Shown here piece by piece: positions 18,449 through 27,317 of a DNA stretch of 64,000 nt. Under the pieces are notes generated by a model. It worked only from the letters and a program-made list of their open reading frames with translations, searched no databases and was not told the DNA's origin. This DNA is from UBA1723 sp045642085 (GTDB lineage Bacteria; Bacteroidota; Bacteroidia; Bacteroidales; Paludibacteraceae). The stretch spans positions 21,704-85,703 of the forward strand of contig JAZUIF010000131.1 in the NCBI GenBank assembly GCA_045642085.1, given 5' to 3'. Within the stretch, counting starts at the first letter, position 1, and each line of letters opens with the position of its first letter. Position numbers and translations under genes: made by a program.

Positions 18449-19342
18449 ATGGATACATTTACGTTACAAGGTTCAATCGCAGCATTGGTTACGCCGTTTA
18501 ATGCCGACGGATCAATCGATTACGCATCGTATGACGCGTTATTGGACTTTCATTTGGAGAATGGCACATCAGGTGTCGTAGTGTGTGGAACAACAGGTGA
18601 GACTCCAACATTGAGCGAGAAAGAAGACGCTCAGATGTTCGAGCACACAATGAAGCGCATCGGTGGAAAGATGACTGTCATCGCTGGAACAGGTAGCAAC
18701 AGCACAGCATCTTGCATCAGCTATACTAAGAACGCAGCATCATCAGGTGTTGATGCAGTTTTGTGTGTTGGGCCATACTACAACAAGCCTACAGCAGAGG
18801 GAATGTACCTTCACTTTGCGGAGCTTGCCAAAAATGTAAATATTCCTATCATCCTTTATAATGTGCCAGGACGTACAGGTTCTGCTATCAAGCCAGCAAC
18901 TGTATTCCGTCTTGCTAACGACTTTGAGAACATCGTCGGAATCAAGGAGGCAAGTGGAAACATCGGTATCATCGAGGAGCTTGTTGACGGCAGAAAGAAA
19001 GGATTCAAGATCTATTCTGGTGACGACGGCACATCAATGGTTTCCAACCTATTAGGAGCAGACGGATGTATCTCAGTAGCCTGCAACGTAATTCCTAAAG
19101 AATTTGCAAAAATGATGGAGTTGTCTATCGCAGGTAAAGCTGCAGAGGCACGTGAAATCCACTACAAATACCGTCGTTTGATGGATCTTCTATTTGTAGA
19201 GAGCAATCCAATTCCAGTGAAGGCAGCGTTGGCAGCAATGGGAATGATGAGAGAGGAATATCGTCTACCTCTATGCAAGATGGCCGACAGCAACAAGGCA
19301 TTGCTTTTGGCTGAAATGAAGAAATTAGGCTTAATCAAATAA
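18449..19342 (+). CDS. dapA: 4-hydroxy-tetrahydrodipicolinate synthase
   Basis: Condenses pyruvate with aspartate semialdehyde in the lysine/meso-diaminopimelate pathway. A TIM barrel of 297 aa with the GTTGE substrate motif (47-51), Y137 in YNVPGRTG and the Schiff-base Lys at K166 in GIKEASGN. All catalytic residues are present. It has its own promoter box and ends in a perfect terminator hairpin, so it is monocistronic. Confidence 0.97.
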   Translation: MDTFTLQGSIAALVTPFNADGSIDYASYDALLDFHLENGTSGVVVCGTTGETPTLSEKEDAQMFEHTMKRIGGKMTVIAGTGSNSTASCISYTKNAASSGVDAVLCVGPYYNKPTAEGMYLHFAELAKNVNIPIILYNVPGRTGSAIKPATVFRLANDFENIVGIKEASGNIGIIEELVDGRKKGFKIYSGDDGTSMVSNLLGADGCISVACNVIPKEFAKMMELSIAGKAAEAREIHYKYRRLMDLLFVESNPIPVKAALAAMGMMREEYRLPLCKMADSNKALLLAEMKKLGLIK

Positions 19343-19394
19343 GTCAAAGATTTAGTCGACAGCTCTTATTGAAGTCGAGGATATAAACAATATA

Positions 19395-19426
19395 ATGGTG
19401 GACTCGTATTGAGTCCACCATTTTTC
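19395..19426 (+). terminator. Terminator after dapA
   Basis: Perfect 11-bp stem ATGGTGGACTC / GAGTCCACCAT with a five-base loop and a T run. The rest of the gap to ftsK (19427-19556) is AT-rich, and I see no gene in it. Confidence 0.92.
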
Positions 19427-19556
19427 AAAATAAAGTTCAAACCACCTAACCTTAAAAGATTCAAACCACAAACCTATAAACACTTAATTATCAATCACAA
19501 GTCACAAATTATAAATTAATCTAAAATTGATAACACCGATTGTTATCTTTTTTTCC

Positions 19557-19564
19557 TATTTTTG
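19557..19564 (+). promoter_or_regulatory. -7 promoter box of ftsK
   Basis: TATTTTTG fits TAnnTTTG, 30 bases before the ATG at 19594. Because transcription would begin near 19571, the in-frame ATG at 19540 cannot be the start. Confidence 0.6.
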
Positions 19565-19593
19565 TAGAACTTATCAAAGATACTTATTTTAAC

Positions 19594-22173
19594 ATGACGA
19601 GCAAAAAAGAACCTGAAGTTGGAGAAAAGAAGGAAAACCTTATCTCCAGACTAAAAGCACGCATCAAGAAAAGCGTCACAAACAGCAACACCAAAATTTG
19701 TATTGGCATCCTATTGCTAGTGATATGCCTATACGTATTCATGGCGTATGTCAACTTCTTTTTTACAAATTCAACAGACGCAAGTTTAATAGAGGCAGGT
19801 GTATCCCCTACCCAGATTGCAGAAGAAGGTGCTCTTAACGCATCTGGATTTTCAGGTGCTGTAATCGCCGACTTTATGATCAACAAGACATTTGGAGTGT
19901 CGTCAATCTGTATTCTAATCATACTTACGTGCATAGGTTGGAATATCTTGACTTCATTCAAACTAAATATCGGAAGAATAATCGGAACCAACCTATTTTG
20001 GATGGTATGGTTTTCACTATTTCTCGGACTTGTCTGTGCCCCTATTTCTGACAACAGTTCAATATATTGGGGAGGACTTCATGGACAGAATACCGCAACA
20101 ACACTTAACACCTACATCGGAGTATTCGGAACTGTGCTCGTTTTGTTGACTACTCTTATGATGTTCGTAACATTGATGTATCCCAACTTAATAGAAAAGA
20201 TAAAAATCTTTTTTGAAAAGAAAGGACAAGAAAATGTCGAAGCAAAAGAGGACACAAAAGAGGAAGCAAATAAAACTTCTGACGGCAACGTAGCGAATGG
20301 CAAAGAAAAGGAGTCTGAGAGCAACGCTTCGGAACCAAATGAAGTAGAGGAAGAAACAAAAGAAGAAGAGAAAACTGAAGTTGTAGAACAAGAAGAAATT
20401 CCTACAGTCGAGACAAAAGAACCAGTAGAGAAACCAATATCGAAACCGATTGTAGAAGAATCAGAAAAGCCTGTTGACAACGACAGCAATGGCGGATTCA
20501 AGATTAAGATCAACGACGACGATGACCTACCTTTTAATCATGAGCCGCAGTCAGTTCAACAAGCCGTAGAAGAAGAGCAGTCAAAGAATCCGGCAGAGCA
20601 AGAGATGCCTGTCTCCGTATTTGAAGAGGAAGGATCTGTACAATTGGAGCCAATCGATCCACGACTTGATTTGCCTCACTACCAGTTCCCTCCAATTGAA
20701 CTTTTAAAAGAGTATCCCAACAATAAGATAGAGGCAAACGAGGATGAGCTAAAAGAAAACCAGCAAGCCATCATCACAGCTCTCGACACTTATGGAGTAC
20801 AGGTGACAAGTATCGAGGCTCAACTCGGTCCAACAGTCACTCTTTATGAAATCACATTAGCTCCAGGAATACGAATCTCAAAGGTACAGAGCCTAAACAA
20901 AGATATCGCCATGAGCCTTAAGGCTGAGGGAGTACGTATCATCGCTCCTATCCCAGGCAAAGGAACAATCGGTATCGAGGTACCAAACAAGAAAAAGTTG
21001 ATTGTGCCAATGCACGACATGGTGGCTAGTAAGAAATACCAGACTAACACAATGGAATTGCCTATCATTCTAGGTAAGACCATCACCAACAACAACTACA
21101 TGATCGACCTTGCAAAATGTCCACACGTAATCTGTGCCGGAGCAACAGGACAAGGAAAATCAGTAGCGTTGAATGCAGTGTTGATGTCATTGTTGTATAA
21201 GAAACATCCGTCGGAGCTTAAACTTGTACTAGTCGATCCAAAGACAGTAGAGTTCTCAATGTACAGTCCCCTACTCAACCACTATCTAGCAAAGATGCCA
21301 GGTGAAGAAAAGGCAATCATCACCGACGTCACGAAAGTGGTGGCTGCCATGAACAGTCTTTGTGTGGAGATGGAAAACCGCTACGAGCTATTGATGAAAG
21401 CCAAGGTAAGAAACATCATCGAATACAACAACAAATATAAAGAACGCAAGTTGAATCCAGAGAACGGACACCACTTCTTACCATATATTGTTGTGATCAT
21501 CGATGAGTTTGCCGACCTTATCATGCAGGTAGGAAAAGACATCGAGACTCCTGTAGCTCGACTTGCCCAGAAAGCACGTGCGATTGGAATCCATGTAATC
21601 CTTGCCACACAGCGTCCATCAGTAAACGTAATCACAGGTTTGATCAAGTCAAACTTCCCTGTACGTTTTGCATGTAAGACAGCGCAAGCGATCGACTCAA
21701 AGACAATTCTCGACTGTACAGGAGCAGAGACACTAATCGGACGAGGAGATATGTTGATTCTATCTAATGGAAATCTTGAACGTGTTCAATGTGCATTTGT
21801 GGACACTCCAGAAGTAGAGGCAATCAACGACTACATTCAAGGCCAAGAAGGATATATCGAACCATTTGAATTGCCAGAATACGTTGATCCGAACGTAGAA
21901 TCGGCAGAAGATAAAGGCATCGATCTACGCAACCGAGATCCATTCTTTGAAGAGGCAGCACGATTGATTGTCGGCTCAGGACAAGGCTCAACATCAATGT
22001 TGCAAAGAAAATTCAGTTTGGGATACAACCGTTCAGGACGATTGATGGACCAGCTTGAGGTTGCCGGAATCGTAGGCCCACAAGTCGGCAGTAAACCTAG
22101 AGAAGTGTATATCAACGACCTTGACACTTTGGAAATGGTATTACAGAATATCAACAACAATAGTCCAAGATAA
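19594..22173 (+). CDS. ftsK: DNA translocase FtsK/SpoIIIE
   Basis: Septum-located DNA pump that clears and orients chromosome termini at division. About four membrane helices in the first 200 residues are followed by a Glu/Lys-rich acidic linker (about residues 210-320). The motor comes next: Walker A GATGQGKSVALN, LVLVDPKTVEFSMY and Walker B VVIIDEFADLIM. A C-terminal winged-helix gamma domain follows (SGQGSTSMLQRKFSLGYNR), which would read KOPS-like sites. The length is 859 aa from the ATG at 19594, chosen because an upstream ATG at 19540 precedes the promoter box. It ends at a strong terminator. Confidence 0.95.
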   Translation: MTSKKEPEVGEKKENLISRLKARIKKSVTNSNTKICIGILLLVICLYVFMAYVNFFFTNSTDASLIEAGVSPTQIAEEGALNASGFSGAVIADFMINKTFGVSSICILIILTCIGWNILTSFKLNIGRIIGTNLFWMVWFSLFLGLVCAPISDNSSIYWGGLHGQNTATTLNTYIGVFGTVLVLLTTLMMFVTLMYPNLIEKIKIFFEKKGQENVEAKEDTKEEANKTSDGNVANGKEKESESNASEPNEVEEETKEEEKTEVVEQEEIPTVETKEPVEKPISKPIVEESEKPVDNDSNGGFKIKINDDDDLPFNHEPQSVQQAVEEEQSKNPAEQEMPVSVFEEEGSVQLEPIDPRLDLPHYQFPPIELLKEYPNNKIEANEDELKENQQAIITALDTYGVQVTSIEAQLGPTVTLYEITLAPGIRISKVQSLNKDIAMSLKAEGVRIIAPIPGKGTIGIEVPNKKKLIVPMHDMVASKKYQTNTMELPIILGKTITNNNYMIDLAKCPHVICAGATGQGKSVALNAVLMSLLYKKHPSELKLVLVDPKTVEFSMYSPLLNHYLAKMPGEEKAIITDVTKVVAAMNSLCVEMENRYELLMKAKVRNIIEYNNKYKERKLNPENGHHFLPYIVVIIDEFADLIMQVGKDIETPVARLAQKARAIGIHVILATQRPSVNVITGLIKSNFPVRFACKTAQAIDSKTILDCTGAETLIGRGDMLILSNGNLERVQCAFVDTPEVEAINDYIQGQEGYIEPFELPEYVDPNVESAEDKGIDLRNRDPFFEEAARLIVGSGQGSTSMLQRKFSLGYNRSGRLMDQLEVAGIVGPQVGSKPREVYINDLDTLEMVLQNINNNSPR

Positions 22174-22177
22174 ATTT

Positions 22178-22204
22178 AGAGACGCAGATTTGCGTCTCTT
22201 TTTT
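22178..22204 (+). terminator. Terminator after ftsK
   Basis: Stem AGAGACGCA / TGCGTCTCT with a GATT loop and seven T. Confidence 0.92.
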
Positions 22205-22239
22205 ATTATATAGATTAAGACCTGGAACCTTAATTATGG

Positions 22240-22283
22240 ACAGGCACAAGACAATGGGCAGGCACAAGGCACTGCCCCTACGG
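22240..22283. repeat. Degenerate palindromic repeat
   Basis: GGACAGGCACAAGACAATGG is followed by GGGCAGGCACAAGGCACTG and CCCCTACGG. GGGCAG and CTGCCC can pair. It resembles the other G/C-rich intergenic palindromes in this window in style, though its sequence differs. Confidence 0.45.
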
Positions 22284-22374
22284 AAACCTGAAACCAAAGC
22301 AACCATTTCATCGCAAAAAATCAACAATAAACCAATTTTAATATTTGTTGTTTTTCATTGCAAATTATTTTTAA

Positions 22375-22382
22375 TATATTTG
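22375..22382 (+). promoter_or_regulatory. -7 promoter box of the HU gene pair
   Basis: TATATTTG fits TAnnTTTG, 33 bases before the HU start codon at 22416. Confidence 0.55.
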
Positions 22383-22415
22383 CAATTGGCAATAAAGCCT
22401 CTTAGAGAAAAGACT

Positions 22416-22703
22416 ATGAAACACAAAGATTTGGTAGCCGCTCTATCCGAGAAAACCGGCATGAAGGCACAGCAGATTGAGAGCATGATTGACGACACAG
22501 TTGCCACTATGGCAAAAGTGTTGGAAGGCAACGACACAATCATGATTTCTGGTTTCGGTTCATTCGACCTACGCAAAAAAGAGGGAAGAATTTCCTATAA
22601 CCCTACTACTAAACAGCGCATAATGACAGCGCCAAAATTGGTTTGCGGATTCAAACCAAGTGATATTTTGAAGGATTCAATACAGAAGGATAACAATGAA
22701 TAA
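22416..22703 (+). CDS. HU family DNA-binding protein
   Basis: A 95-aa nucleoid protein of the HU/IHF fold: helical dimerisation part MKHKDLVAALSEKTGMK, then GFGSFDLRKKEGR, the core of the family signature, and the DNA-binding arm NPTTKQRIMTAPKLVCGFKPS. I take the ATG at 22416 rather than the upstream in-frame one at 22236, because the extra residues have no HU similarity and lie before the promoter box. Its last 8 bases overlap the start of the next gene, so the two are translationally coupled. Confidence 0.92.
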   Translation: MKHKDLVAALSEKTGMKAQQIESMIDDTVATMAKVLEGNDTIMISGFGSFDLRKKEGRISYNPTTKQRIMTAPKLVCGFKPSDILKDSIQKDNNE

Positions 22704-24183
22704 AAAAATCACGATTTCCGAACTATCCCAGCTATTGAGCACAAACGTCAGCCTAATCAACAAAAAAGGTTGGGAGGATTTTTTGCGCATCTTCTTTGCT
22801 CAGATAGGTGAAGGTCTACAGACAGACGGAAATGTAAAAATTAAAGGACTAGGTACATTTAAAGTCGTTACAGTTGATGCGAGAAAGAGTAAAGACGTCA
22901 ATACAGGAGAGAACACAATCATTCCTGCACACAATAAAATTTCTTTCACGCCGGACTCAGCATTGGCGGAATTATTAAACAAGCCATACGCTCATTTCGA
23001 GTCGACTTACATTCTTTCTCCAGAGGGAGAGGTGGACGCTCCAGAAAGCGACGAGGAGGAGGAGACTTCAGCTGAAGAATCAAAGACGAAATCAACACAA
23101 AATGTTGAGGAGCCCGAGATTGAGATTGTTGTCGACGAGCCAAAAGCTGAACCAGAGCAGATCATTGCAGAGGAGGCTAAAGCTGAGTCTGAGCAGATTA
23201 TTGCAGAGGAGTCTAAGACTGAGTCTGAGCAGATTATTGCAGAGGAGACTAAGGCAGAACCTGAGCAGATCATTGCAGATGAGTCTAAGACTGAACCTGA
23301 GCAGATCATCGCAGAGGAGACCAAGGCAGAACCTGAGCAAGTAGTTGAGGGACCTAAGGCAGATGATATCGAAACAGAGGACAATGCAGGTGATGAACCA
23401 GAAGAGAAAGAAGAGGAAGATCCAAATGCTGATGAAGATGAAAATGTAGAGGCTACACCAGAAGAAAAAGTAGCATACGCAAATACATTCAAGCGTCATG
23501 ATCTAAATCCCGAAGAAGAGGATGACGACAACGACAAAGGACATGGCAAAAAATTAGGAATAGCAATCATATTGTTCCTATTGATCTTGGCAGTTGTCGG
23601 TTTGGTTGCATGGATGTCAGACCCTAACATCATCTCCAAGATGCGCGACAAGTTGACAGGAAAAGAACCTGTGGCTACGGAGATAATTGTAGATTCTGTA
23701 GAAGCAGAAGAGGCAAAAGAAATTGAGGAACAGATCATTGCAAACAAAACAGAGACAGAAGCCAAAGAAACAAATGATCTTGTCGACACAATAGAAAAGG
23801 AAGAAACTGTTGAATCTAAAGAAGAGGAAGAAAAGCCTGTAGTCAAGCAGGAAACTAAATATTCCACTAACTTCAAGGATGATTTCATAAGTTATATGAA
23901 GACTAAACATCCTGAGATGGATATCACAGACAAAGGAGATCCGATAGAAGAGAAATTAGGCAACGCTAGCCGACTCACACTTGTATCGCTCCGCCATTAT
24001 GGTTCAAAAGACTTCTGGGTTTACATCTATCTATACAACAAAGATGTAATCAAGAATCCGAACTACATCAAGGCCGGCACCAAAATCAAAGTGCCAATGT
24101 TAGACAACAAAAAGTTCGTGAATCCAGATTCAGAACATAGTATATTGACAGCAAAAGAGATACAACATCAATTCGTAAAATAA
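22696..24183 (+). CDS. HU-domain protein with acidic repeats, one membrane helix and a LysM-like C-terminus
   Basis: A 495-aa multidomain protein. Residues 1-95 are a divergent HU fold (GLGTFKVVTVDARKSKD, then IPAHNKISFTPDSAL). Residues 110-280 are very acidic and include six 12-residue repeats of the KAEPEQIIAEE type (150-219). A single hydrophobic helix (287-307, AIILFLLILAVVGLVAW) follows. The last 110 residues contain a LysM-like segment (LTLVSLRHYGSKDFWVYIY ... AGTKIKVPML). With the HU part in the cytoplasm the C-terminus would be periplasmic, giving a possible nucleoid-to-cell-wall bridge; that is inference. Translation is coupled to the small HU gene, and ftsK lies just upstream. Confidence 0.85.
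   Translation: MNKKITISELSQLLSTNVSLINKKGWEDFLRIFFAQIGEGLQTDGNVKIKGLGTFKVVTVDARKSKDVNTGENTIIPAHNKISFTPDSALAELLNKPYAHFESTYILSPEGEVDAPESDEEEETSAEESKTKSTQNVEEPEIEIVVDEPKAEPEQIIAEEAKAESEQIIAEESKTESEQIIAEETKAEPEQIIADESKTEPEQIIAEETKAEPEQVVEGPKADDIETEDNAGDEPEEKEEEDPNADEDENVEATPEEKVAYANTFKRHDLNPEEEDDDNDKGHGKKLGIAIILFLLILAVVGLVAWMSDPNIISKMRDKLTGKEPVATEIIVDSVEAEEAKEIEEQIIANKTETEAKETNDLVDTIEKEETVESKEEEEKPVVKQETKYSTNFKDDFISYMKTKHPEMDITDKGDPIEEKLGNASRLTLVSLRHYGSKDFWVYIYLYNKDVIKNPNYIKAGTKIKVPMLDNKKFVNPDSEHSILTAKEIQHQFVK
23143..23355 (+). repeat. Six tandem 36-bp coding repeats
   Basis: Units of 36 bases encode variants of KxExEQIIAEEx. The copies differ by a few bases (AAAGCTGAG, AAGACTGAG, AAGGCAGAA), so copy number could vary by slippage or recombination without a frameshift. 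They lie inside the HU-membrane-LysM gene. Confidence 0.85.
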
Positions 24184-24184
24184 A

Positions 24185-24217
24185 CAAATGGAGATGCGAC
24201 ACACGCATCTCCATTTG
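24185..24217. terminator. Perfect 14-bp inverted repeat after the HU operon
   Basis: CAAATGGAGATGCG and CGCATCTCCATTTG pair without mismatch around ACACA. There is no T run on the plus side, so it is either a processed 3' end or a weak terminator. Confidence 0.6.
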
Positions 24218-24338
24218 AAATAAAATAAAAAAGCAATATTTTAACTATTTGACAGATACAACACAATAATTGTGAAGATTTCACGTTATATAGATAAAAG
24301 TTGCAATGTAATAAGAAACGTAAAAACAAAAGATAACA

Positions 24339-25349
24339 ATGAGTGAATTAATTGAAAGCGGAAATCCAGATTTCAGCCGTTTGAATGAAAGAATTGAAAG
24401 ACAGAGTGCTTTCGTAGACAACCTTCTTTCTGGAATGGACACAATCATTGAAGGACAAAAGCATCTAAAGGAGATTTTGATTATAGCACTTTTGGCAGAC
24501 GGACACGTTTTGCTAGAAGGTGTGCCAGGATTGGCAAAGACAGCGTCAATCACTACCCTAGCGCAACTTATCTCAGCTAAATACAGCAGAATCCAGTTCA
24601 CTCCAGATTTGTTGCCAGCCGACGTATTAGGAACACAGATCTATAGTCAGAAGAACGAGGAGTTCACAATCAAGAAAGGTCCTATCTTCGCCAACTTCGT
24701 ATTGGCAGATGAGATCAACCGTGCTCCAGCAAAGGTTCAGTCAGCTTTGCTTGAGGGAATGCAGGAGCGTCAGGTGACAATTGGTGAGACAACATTCAAG
24801 TTGCCTTCTCCATTCTTGGTTATGGCCACACAGAACCCAGTTGAGCAGGAAGGTACATACCCATTGCCAGAAGCTCAGATGGACCGTTTCATGTTCAAGG
24901 TGATCATCACATATCCAAAGAGAGAAGAGGAGATGAGAATCATCCAGGCACAGTTGAAGCGTGAGCCAAAGACCGTGACTGCACTTCTTAAGCCAGAAGA
25001 TATCATCGAGGCAAGAAAGGTAGTTCACGACGTTTATATGGACGAGAAGATCCAGAAATACATCACAGAGATAGTATTTGCCACTCGTTTCCCTGAAGAG
25101 TATGGACTTGACAGATTGAAAGATATGATCGCATTCGGAGGATCTCCACGTGCATCTATCTCACTTGCAAAAGCATCAAGAGCATATGCATTCGTAAAGC
25201 GCAGAGGATATGTATTGCCAGAAGACGTGAGAGCTGTAGCCCACGACATTCTACGCCACCGTATCGGTTTGACTTACGAGGCAGAGGCAAACAACATGAG
25301 CACTGATGACATCATCAACGAGATCATCAATGCTGTAGAGGTGCCTTAA
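24339..25349 (+). CDS. MoxR family AAA+ ATPase
   Basis: First gene of the aerotolerance (Bat) operon. Walker A is GVPGLAKTAS, Walker B LADEINRAPAKVQSALLEGMQE, sensor 1 ATQNPVEQEGTYPLPEAQMDRF, and a sensor-2/lid region follows with GGSPRASISLAKASRAYA. The length, 336 aa, is normal. MoxR ATPases act as chaperones that help activate VWA-domain partners, and three VWA genes follow here. The DUF58 gene starts 24 bases after the stop. Confidence 0.94.
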   Translation: MSELIESGNPDFSRLNERIERQSAFVDNLLSGMDTIIEGQKHLKEILIIALLADGHVLLEGVPGLAKTASITTLAQLISAKYSRIQFTPDLLPADVLGTQIYSQKNEEFTIKKGPIFANFVLADEINRAPAKVQSALLEGMQERQVTIGETTFKLPSPFLVMATQNPVEQEGTYPLPEAQMDRFMFKVIITYPKREEEMRIIQAQLKREPKTVTALLKPEDIIEARKVVHDVYMDEKIQKYITEIVFATRFPEEYGLDRLKDMIAFGGSPRASISLAKASRAYAFVKRRGYVLPEDVRAVAHDILRHRIGLTYEAEANNMSTDDIINEIINAVEVP

Positions 25350-25373
25350 TTTACCGTCTAAAGATATTTGGTG

Positions 25374-26261
25374 ATGGAAGATAACAAAAAGGTAGACACC
25401 AGCGAACTTTTAAAGAAAGTCCGCAAAATAGAGATAAAGACGCGAGGTCTCTCCAACAACATTTTTGCTGGAGAGTACCACACTGCGTTCAAAGGCCGAG
25501 GTATGCAGTTCGCAGAAGTGCGCGAATACCAGCCTGGCGACGACGTGAGAAGCATCGACTGGAATGTCACCGCACGCTATTCAAAGCCATTTATCAAAGT
25601 GTTTGAAGAGGAACGAGAAATGACATTGATGCTCCTTGTCGACGTTTCCGGCAGTGATGACTTCGGAACTGCGGTACAGACAAAGAGAGAGTATCTGACA
25701 GAGGTAGCAGCAACCATCGCTTTCTCTGCCGCTACAAACAACGATAAGATCGGTGTCATCTTCTTCTCAGACAAAATCGAAAAATATATTCCACCTCAGA
25801 AGGGAAAGAAACACATCCTCTATATCATCAGAGAATTATTGAGTTTCGAGCCTACAAGTAGAAAGACAAATATCGATTTTGCTCTCAAATACTTCACCAA
25901 TATGGTAAAGAAGCGTTGTTCGGCATTCTTGATTTCTGACTTTATCGACGATAACGACTATTCGGATTCACTTCTTATCGCAAGCAAAAAGCACGATTTG
26001 GCAGCCTTGCAAATCTATGATCCAAGGGAGAAAGAGTTGCCAGACGTCGGCTTAATGAAGGTTAAAGATGCCGAGACTAACGAAGACATGTGGGTCGACA
26101 CATCAAGCAAAACCATACGAAAAGTGTACGAGCAGTATGTTAGAGAGAAAGACGAATTGCTCGCACAACGTTTTGCAAAGAGCGGAGTGGATTATATCTC
26201 TATCTCAACGACTGACGATTATGTCAAGTCGCTAATGAAGCTATTCAAGCAGAGAGCATAA
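25374..26261 (+). CDS. DUF58 domain protein (VWA-like, MoxR partner)
   Basis: A 295-aa cytosolic protein with the DUF58 signature FKGRGMQFAEVREYQPGDDV and RSIDWNVTARYSKPFIKVFE, then a VWA-like metal site LLVDVSGS (D90-x-S-x-S94). The reading frame also offers TTG (25368) and GTG (25371); I chose the ATG at 25374 as the strongest start. It lies between moxR and the membrane genes of the Bat operon and is expected to bind MoxR. Confidence 0.9.
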   Translation: MEDNKKVDTSELLKKVRKIEIKTRGLSNNIFAGEYHTAFKGRGMQFAEVREYQPGDDVRSIDWNVTARYSKPFIKVFEEEREMTLMLLVDVSGSDDFGTAVQTKREYLTEVAATIAFSAATNNDKIGVIFFSDKIEKYIPPQKGKKHILYIIRELLSFEPTSRKTNIDFALKYFTNMVKKRCSAFLISDFIDDNDYSDSLLIASKKHDLAALQIYDPREKELPDVGLMKVKDAETNEDMWVDTSSKTIRKVYEQYVREKDELLAQRFAKSGVDYISISTTDDYVKSLMKLFKQRA

Positions 26262-26274
26262 AACATTGTAATTC

Positions 26275-27306
26275 ATGAAATTTCATAGTATAGCCACAGC
26301 ATTTTTCTTATGCGGCAGTCTTGCGGCAAACGCAGCTAGTCTAACCGCAAGGATGGATTCAGCCCATATCGGTATTGGCCGTCAGACAGCCGTCCACCTA
26401 ACTTTGACACAGCCAAAGGATCAGGACTTTGAATTGCAAGTGGAGAAAGACTCAACTGGCAAAGTCGACGTGGTAAAATTGAGACAGTCCGACACAACAG
26501 ATATGGGAGGCTCACTTGAAATCAAGCAGGATGTGATTATAACATCGTTTGATTCAGGAAGTTGTATCATTCCTCCATTCAAATATGTCAATATAAGAAG
26601 TGGAGAGACTGTTTCTACCAATCCTATGGCATTGGAAGTGAACAACGACATTGAGATCAAACTTGATGAAGCAGGACAACCAGACTCTACTAGTGTCAAA
26701 GATATCAAAGATATTATGACACTTGGTTTTGACTGGGCAAAATTCTTCACTATCCTTCTTATAATATTGCTTGTCGCAATACTTGGATTCCTAGCTTGGA
26801 AATTCGGTTGGCCTTATATCCAGAAATATCTTAACAAGAAGAAAGCTGAGAAAGAAGGTCTTGCCGTTCCAGAAGAGCCAGAGATCGTATTGCCAATTGA
26901 TGTAGTCGCAATTAACAAATTGGATGAAATCAAAGCAAAAAGAATTTGGAAAGACTCTAATCGAATCAAAGAGTACTATACAGATGTCACAGACACTCTT
27001 AGAGAGTATTTCTGTAGCAGATTCAATATCAATGCTATGGAGATGACATCTGATGAGATTCTTGATGAGTTGAAATACAAAACTGACGCAATGCCAATTA
27101 TCCAAGAGTTGAAGAACATTCTCAACAAAGCCGATATGGCAAAGTTTGCGAAAGCGATTCCAACAGAAGAAGATTGCGAGATAAGCCTTGCCAACGCATA
27201 CCTTATTGTCAGCAAAACAAAACCTGTTGTGATTGAGCCAGTGAAGGGCAAGAAAGCTAAAGCAGAAGTGTCAGTAACAACAGAGAGCAATTCAAATAAC
27301 ATTTAG
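26275..27306 (+). CDS. Bat-operon exported membrane protein (BatD-like small protein)
   Basis: A 343-aa protein with a signal peptide (residues 1-20), a periplasmic beta-rich domain (SLTARMDSAHIGIGRQTAV, resembling the N-terminal domain of BatD), one membrane helix (FFTILLIILLVAILGFLAW, about residues 160-180) and a cytoplasmic helical domain. In Bacteroidales Bat operons a gene of this kind regularly sits between DUF58 and batA; its function is not established. The spacing of 13 and 11 bases to its neighbours shows co-transcription. Confidence 0.8.
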   Translation: MKFHSIATAFFLCGSLAANAASLTARMDSAHIGIGRQTAVHLTLTQPKDQDFELQVEKDSTGKVDVVKLRQSDTTDMGGSLEIKQDVIITSFDSGSCIIPPFKYVNIRSGETVSTNPMALEVNNDIEIKLDEAGQPDSTSVKDIKDIMTLGFDWAKFFTILLIILLVAILGFLAWKFGWPYIQKYLNKKKAEKEGLAVPEEPEIVLPIDVVAINKLDEIKAKRIWKDSNRIKEYYTDVTDTLREYFCSRFNINAMEMTSDEILDELKYKTDAMPIIQELKNILNKADMAKFAKAIPTEEDCEISLANAYLIVSKTKPVVIEPVKGKKAKAEVSVTTESNSNNI

Positions 27307-27317
27307 CATAACGACTT

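Noticed and set aside
23007..23492. 161-codon minus-strand frame rich in Ser opposite the acidic repeats
   Set aside because: It is a mirror of the GAG/GAA-rich repeat coding of the HU-LysM gene; no ribosome site or promoter supports it.
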